Part shown: in pieces, positions 62,058 to 64,000 of the stretch
Position numbering within the stretch: position 1 is the first letter of the stretch
Layout: the number at the start of each line of letters is the position of its first letter
NCBI RefSeq assembly: GCF_040958095.1
Contig: NC_091188.1
Span: forward strand, 33,272,615-33,336,614
Reading direction: 5' to 3'
Length of the DNA: 64,000 nt
Origin: Procambarus clarkii
Taxonomy: Eukaryota > Arthropoda > Malacostraca > Decapoda > Cambaridae
Notes under the pieces: model-generated
Told to the model about the DNA's origin: nothing
Databases searched by the model: none
What the model saw: the letters and a program-made list of their open reading frames with translations, nothing else
Program-made: the position numbers and the translations under genes

Positions 62058-64000
62058 TCACCTAATTGTGCTTGCGGGAGTTGAGCTCTGGCTCTTTGGT
62101 CCTGCCTCTCAACCATCAATCAACAGGTGTACAGGTTCCCGAGGCTATTGGGCTCTATCATATCTACACTTGAAACTGTGTATGGAGTCAGCCTCCACCA
62201 CATCACTTCCTAATGCATTCCATTTGTCAACCACTCTGACACTAAAAAAGTTCTTTCTAATATCTCTTTGGCTCATTTGGATACTCAGTTTCCACCTGTG
62301 TCCCCTAGTGCGTGTGCCCCTTGTACAAATCTACAAGGGCCGTGACGAGGATTCGAACCTACGTCCGAGATGATCCCAGACGCTGCCTTAATCGACTGAG
62401 CTACGACATGGGCCCTTACTTCATTACACACAGAAATCACAATAGCGTGATGCATCAATGAACAAATAGAGGTAGAAGGGCCTATTGACATAGCTCGAGT
62501 GCATGGGGAGTTACATAAAACCCTGGTTTGTGCCTCGGAGAGGCTGTAGAATCCAGTAAGTTTAGTAGAACTTCGGTTTCAACTCTTTTACCATGTCGTA
62601 GCCGAGTCGATTAAGGCAGCATCTGGGATCATCTCAGACGTAGGTTCGAATCCTCGTCACGGCCCTTGTGGATTTGTTCATTGATGCATCATGCTATTGT
62701 GATTTCTGTGTGTAGTGTAGTGTGCTCCTTGTGTTAAAGAGTCTGTCTTTATCTACCCTGTCGATTCCCTTGAGAATCTTTAATGTGGTGATCATGTCCC
62801 CCTAACTCTTCTGTCTTCCAACGAAATGAGATTTAATTACCGTAGTCTCTCCTCGTAGCTCATACCTCTCAGCTCGGGTACTAGTCTGGTGGCAAACCTT
62901 TGAACCTTTTCCAGTTTAGTCTTATGCTTGTCTAGATATAGACTCCATGCTGAAGCCGCATACTCCAAAATTGGTCTGACATATGTGGTAAATAATGTTC
63001 TGAAAGATTCCTTACACAAGTTTCTAAAGGCCGTTATTATGTTAGCCAACCTGGCATATGCCGCTGATGTTATCCTCTTGATATAAGCTTCAGGGGATAG
63101 GACTGGCGTGATATCAACCCCCAGGTCGGTCGGTCTCTCTCTCTCTGAATCTTGAAGTATTTCATCTCCCAAATAATACCTTGTATCTGGTCTCCTGCTT
63201 CCTACCCCTATCTTCATTACATTTGCTTGGGTTAAACTAACAACCATTTGTTCACCATTCCTGCAGCTTGTCCAGGTCTTCTTGAAGCCTCAAGCTGTCC
63301 TCCTCCTGTCTTAATCTTTCTCATATTTCTGGCGTCGTCAGCAAACATTGAGAGAAATGAGCCTATGCCCTCTGGGAGATCATTTACGTATATCAGAAAC
63401 AGGATAGGACCGAGTACAGAGCCCTGTGGGACTCCACTGGTGACTTCACGCCATTCTGAGGTCTCACCCATCACTAACTCTCTGCTTCCTATTGCTTAGG
63501 TACTCCCTTATCCACTGGATCGTCCTACCAGTTACTCCTGCCTGTTTCTCCAGCTTATGTATCAGCCTTTTATGCGGTACTGTGTCAAAGGCTTTCTGAC
63601 AGTCCAAAAAAAATGCAGTCCGCCCATCCTTCTCTTTCTTGCTTTATCTTTGTCACCTGATCGTCGAATTCTATTAAGCCTGTAAGGCAAGATTTACCCT
63701 CCCTGAACCCATGTTGATGGGTTCTCACGAAGTCTCTTCTCTCCAAATGTGTTACTATGTTTTTCTCACAATCTTCTCCATCACCTTGCATGGTATACAA
63801 GTTAAGGACACTCGCCTGTAGTTCAGTGCCTCTTGTATGTCACCCTTTTCGTATATTGGTACTACATTAGCCATCTTCCATATATCTGGTTGGTTTCCCG
63901 TTTTCAGTGACCTACTATACACTATGGAGAGTGGCAAACAAAGTGCTCCTGTACACACTTTCAATACCCAAGGTGAGATTCCGTCTGGCCCAACAGCCTC
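62058..64000 (-). pseudogene. LINE-A copy 4, minus strand, runs off window end
   Basis: On the minus strand from 64000: KVCTGALCLPLSIVYSRSLK and IWKMANVVPIYEKGD; HLERRDFVRTHQHGFREGKS and CLTGLIEF (63585-63800); a QKAFDTVP region near 63570-63600; [20 protein letters not shown] and [11 protein letters not shown] (63474-63232); LGVDITPVLSPEAYIKRITS, RPILEYAASAW and ATRLVPELRGMSYEERLR (63247-62837); then RGDMI..ILKGIDRVDKD. It is interrupted at 62325-62719 by a palindromic SINE composite, and ends with the C-terminus and 3' UTR up to 62058. The catalytic FADD and PQG are kept but frames are broken. Confidence 0.9.
62325..62719. mobile_element. Palindromic tRNA-SINE composite in LINE-A copy 4
   Basis: Flanked by gtgtgccccttgt (62312-62324) and gtgtgctccttgt (62720-62732), 12 of 13 identical. 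In order: a minus-strand tRNA-like head (B box 62359-62349), a piece with 'agaaatcacaatagcgtgat' (tail, minus), the body ('gacatagctcgagtgcatgg', 'ggtttgtgcctcggagaggc', 'acttcggtttcaactc'), a plus-strand tRNA-like head (B box 62643-62653), and the plus-strand tail 'catgctattgtgatttctgt'. Body, heads and outer ends match the 34.0 kb composite. The single duplication at the outside shows that the whole arrangement was inserted as one unit. Confidence 0.85.

Overview
This 64 kb window is eukaryotic and almost entirely made of transposable elements (TEs). No host protein-coding exon, rRNA or genuine tRNA gene could be recognised. The TE flora (CR1/L2-type LINEs, an RNase H-bearing I-type LINE, piggyBac, hAT, Gypsy, a Penelope-type terminal module, several tRNA-derived SINEs, long CA/GT tracts) points to an arthropod. 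My recollection of similar repeats suggests a decapod crustacean such as a crayfish or lobster, but that is inference.

Layout. 1-13.9 kb: old fragments of LINEs, tRNA-like repeats, an inverted Penelope-type module, a perfect 46-bp palindrome, a GC-rich promoter-like island near 9.06-9.23 kb and a reverse-strand CR1-like LINE at 9.85-11.33 kb. 13.9-20.2 kb: three consecutive partial copies of one CR1/L2-type LINE (called LINE-A here) sitting inside a minisatellite, with a MITE inside the second copy. 20.2-30.5 kb: a CR1-type LINE (LINE-B) with an SGNH-esterase-like ORF1, split at its reverse-transcriptase FADD motif by a complete 6.3 kb I-type LINE on the minus strand. That I-type LINE has two uninterrupted ORFs (650 and 1241 aa) and a perfect 14-bp target-site duplication (TSD). 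30.6-33.4 kb: an eroded LINE (LINE-D) holding three separate short insertions. 34.0-38.6 kb: a palindromic tRNA-SINE composite, an I-type fragment, a decayed reverse-strand piggyBac and an I-type ORF1 fragment.

39.7-52.5 kb is a four-level nest. A hAT element of the ZMYM/DUF4371 type was hit by an I-type LINE, which was hit at TTAA by a piggyBac element, which was hit by a second RNase H-bearing LINE (LINE-V). 53.8-57.4 kb holds a LINE scrap and the 3' end of a Gypsy-type element with a SINE inside its RNase H region. 57.6-59.05 kb is a second, recent, 5'-truncated I-type copy. 59.3-60.7 kb is a LINE ORF1 region. 61.4-64 kb has two tRNA SINEs, a 138-nt alternating purine/pyrimidine tract and a reverse-strand LINE-A copy that contains another palindromic SINE composite.

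What the parts say together. Only the I-type element at 23.4-29.7 kb looks capable of making intact proteins. The SINEs share 3' tails with LINEs in the window (the 61.4 kb SINE with LINE-A, the 54.5 kb SINE with LINE-V), which suggests they borrow LINE reverse transcriptase. The most unusual signal is a repeat with two oppositely oriented tRNA-like promoter units pointing outward, seen at four loci; two have good TSDs, and one of those is an internally deleted version.
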